From NCBI RefSeq assembly GCF_027744825.2, contig NC_071347.1, positions 12,399,501 through 12,463,500 on the forward strand: DNA of 64,000 nucleotides, in the 5' to 3' direction. Made by a program: the position numbers and the translations under genes. The notes under the pieces were generated by a model. It was not told the DNA's origin, searched no databases, and was given only the letters and a program-made list of their open reading frames with translations. Below, piece after piece: positions 62,650-64,000 of the stretch; position 1 is the stretch's first letter; every line of letters starts with the position of its first letter. This DNA is from Synchiropus splendidus. Taxonomy: Eukaryota > Chordata > Actinopteri > Syngnathiformes > Callionymidae.

Positions 62650-62735
62650 GGTATTGATGCTGCTTCATGAAACAGTGTCCTGATTTTCAGCGGCCACCAG
62701 ATGGCACTGTCTGCTGTAAAATGTTTGGACTAATT
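62650..62735. repeat. Dispersed palindromic repeat, copy D (half)
   Basis: One arm: GCTTCATGAAACAGTGTCCT, then GATTTTCAGCGGCCACCAGA and TGGCACTGTCTGCTG. CCACCAGATGGCAC matches the CTCF core fully. Same orientation as copy C. Confidence 0.7.
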
Positions 62736-64000
62736 CTGTGAAAGCAAACTCCAATAATTTGCTACCTGTTTTGTTGTGGACGGTGTTTAGTTTCTGACTC
62801 GTTCCTCCTTTGTCCCAAGTGTTTCCGTTTTCGTTGTTCTTCGTTCTCAACAGCACATCCGTACAAATATTTTCCCCGAGCTTCTCTCCGACGGGAAATA
62901 AAAAAGGTAAAAAACTAACTGAAGACTGTGCCATGGAACTTGAATCATCTTCTTTATTGAAAATAACAAAGTTTTATGGGCTCAGGACCAGCCAGAAATC
63001 CAAAGGTTTAAGGTCAAAAACCTATATGCTAGCAGTACTAAACCACAAACAAATTTCTAACAGTGTAAACGATATCGAAATGCAGCAACTAAACACTTTG
63101 GCTCTTACAACTTCAATGTTGGATTCAATTCTAAACCAAGCGGCCGCTGAAAATTAGGTCATTGTTTCACGATACCACATCTACCCATCACTACTTTCAC
63201 GGAATACATGGGAAAACAAATAAATCTTTAGAGCAGAGGTGGGCCAAGTCTTATATTTACAGTAATTTTTCTTATGAATGATTTAAATAATCTTTAAAAC
63301 GGATATGAAATGAAACATGTAATAATTTAAGAATATAATGCCATGGCATATTAGACTACCTCCCATTTTCGCCTTTTTATACTCTTAAAGTAATAAAATT
63401 CAAGAGAAATTGAACAGTTTTTTTCTGTCCATCTTGTAGCTTCCTCTCACAACAGGTACACTAAATAATGCGGTCCCTTTGAACAATGTATTGCTCATCC
63501 CTGCTTTTGATGGGAAATAATATCAATAATATTAAAGATGAAATGATCAGTGTTGCTTTAACAAACAGTCTTTCAGAGGCCTTTTCTTTCATAATTAAAT
63601 TCCTATAATTTTAAAATGAGTTTTCATCTAGTTACCCACTGAGATCTCAATTGCAATATTTGTATAACGTAAGTGTTGAAACAGCTTCATCGGTTTTGAT
63701 TATCACGACGCAAAGCTTTTGTCTAATACCGCAACAATGGGAAGAAAAATCACAGTTATCAAAAGCAAGCACTTTCAAATGTGTAGTTTGTGCGGCTGGT
63801 AATGAGCCATGGAGAGAAAATAAGATTATGCATGGTGACGGAGTAATCAGCGAGTTTATTTCCACTATTTGCAGTTGTTCTAGTCCTTCCATCTCGCCGT
63901 GCTATTAACTGTCGCGGTGATTGGTGAGCCGCAAACACAGCCAATCTAATTACACAACAGCGCCGCCAAACCTGCGACATGATTACTTACACTGGTTATT

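Larger units (their letters stand above)
52300..64000. other. Gene-free region downstream of LMO2
   Basis: No coding exon I could support on either strand. Several stretches of mixed composition, without simple repeats, look unlike the decayed transposons around them (about 52.97-53.5, 53.8-54.05, 58.5-59.0, 61.43-61.9 and 63.65-64.0 kb). They contain homeodomain-type TAAT and CAATTA cores and could be conserved noncoding elements, but conservation cannot be judged from one sequence. Open frames of 60-154 codons here have no family motifs. Confidence 0.45.

Noticed and set aside
62810..63157. 115-codon frame as a LINE ORF1
   Set aside because: A weak resemblance (charged, coil-like, with SKGLRSKTYMLAVL) is not enough; no tail, duplication or RT is nearby.

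Overview
The window is nuclear DNA from a vertebrate, almost certainly a teleost fish. Its genes are split into many short exons with GT..AG introns, the encoded proteins are close to their human orthologues, and the introns are mostly 70-1,000 bp. AT-rich intergenic DNA carries fish-type transposon debris and many microsatellites. The species cannot be named from the sequence alone. I rebuilt five complete genes exon by exon; each joins into one open frame of the expected length.

Layout: 1-2334 is gene-free. 2335-2718 (+) holds the last two coding exons of a synaptotagmin-type C2B protein whose 5' part lies outside the window or is lost. 2719-6700 is intergenic. EDC3 (7109-9773, +, 6 coding exons, 478 aa) is an mRNA-decapping scaffold. 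CSK (17529-21170, +, 12 coding exons, 451 aa) is the C-terminal Src kinase; it probably has an upstream noncoding exon near 11.6 kb beside a perfect NRF1-type palindrome. ADAL (22039-25791, +, 10 exons, 347 aa) is an N6-modified-AMP deaminase. It converges tail to tail with NAT10 (33151-25954, -, 28 coding exons, 1035 aa), the RNA cytidine acetyltransferase. CAPRIN1 (40560-34652, -, 17 coding exons, 690 aa) follows on the same strand as NAT10. LMO2 (46813-48804, +, 3 exons, 160 aa) is divergent from CAPRIN1 across about 6 kb. The last 15 kb (48.8-64 kb) shows no gene. It holds fragments of an L1-type LINE, a Penelope-like element, an L2-like tail, a terminal-inverted-repeat MITE and candidate regulatory DNA.

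The genes are not an operon, but two ancestral blocks can be seen. EDC3, CSK and ADAL correspond to human chromosome 15q, and NAT10-CAPRIN1-LMO2 keeps the human 11p13 order. Three of the genes act on mRNA (EDC3 decapping, CAPRIN1 granules, NAT10 ac4C). I see no wholly new system. The most interesting items are a GC-AG intron in CSK, an internally deleted L1-type retroposon with an intact target-site duplication in an ADAL intron, a short dispersed repeat whose copies carry perfect CTCF-core motifs, a GATA/E-box cluster downstream of LMO2, and a predicted uORF in the NAT10 5' leader.
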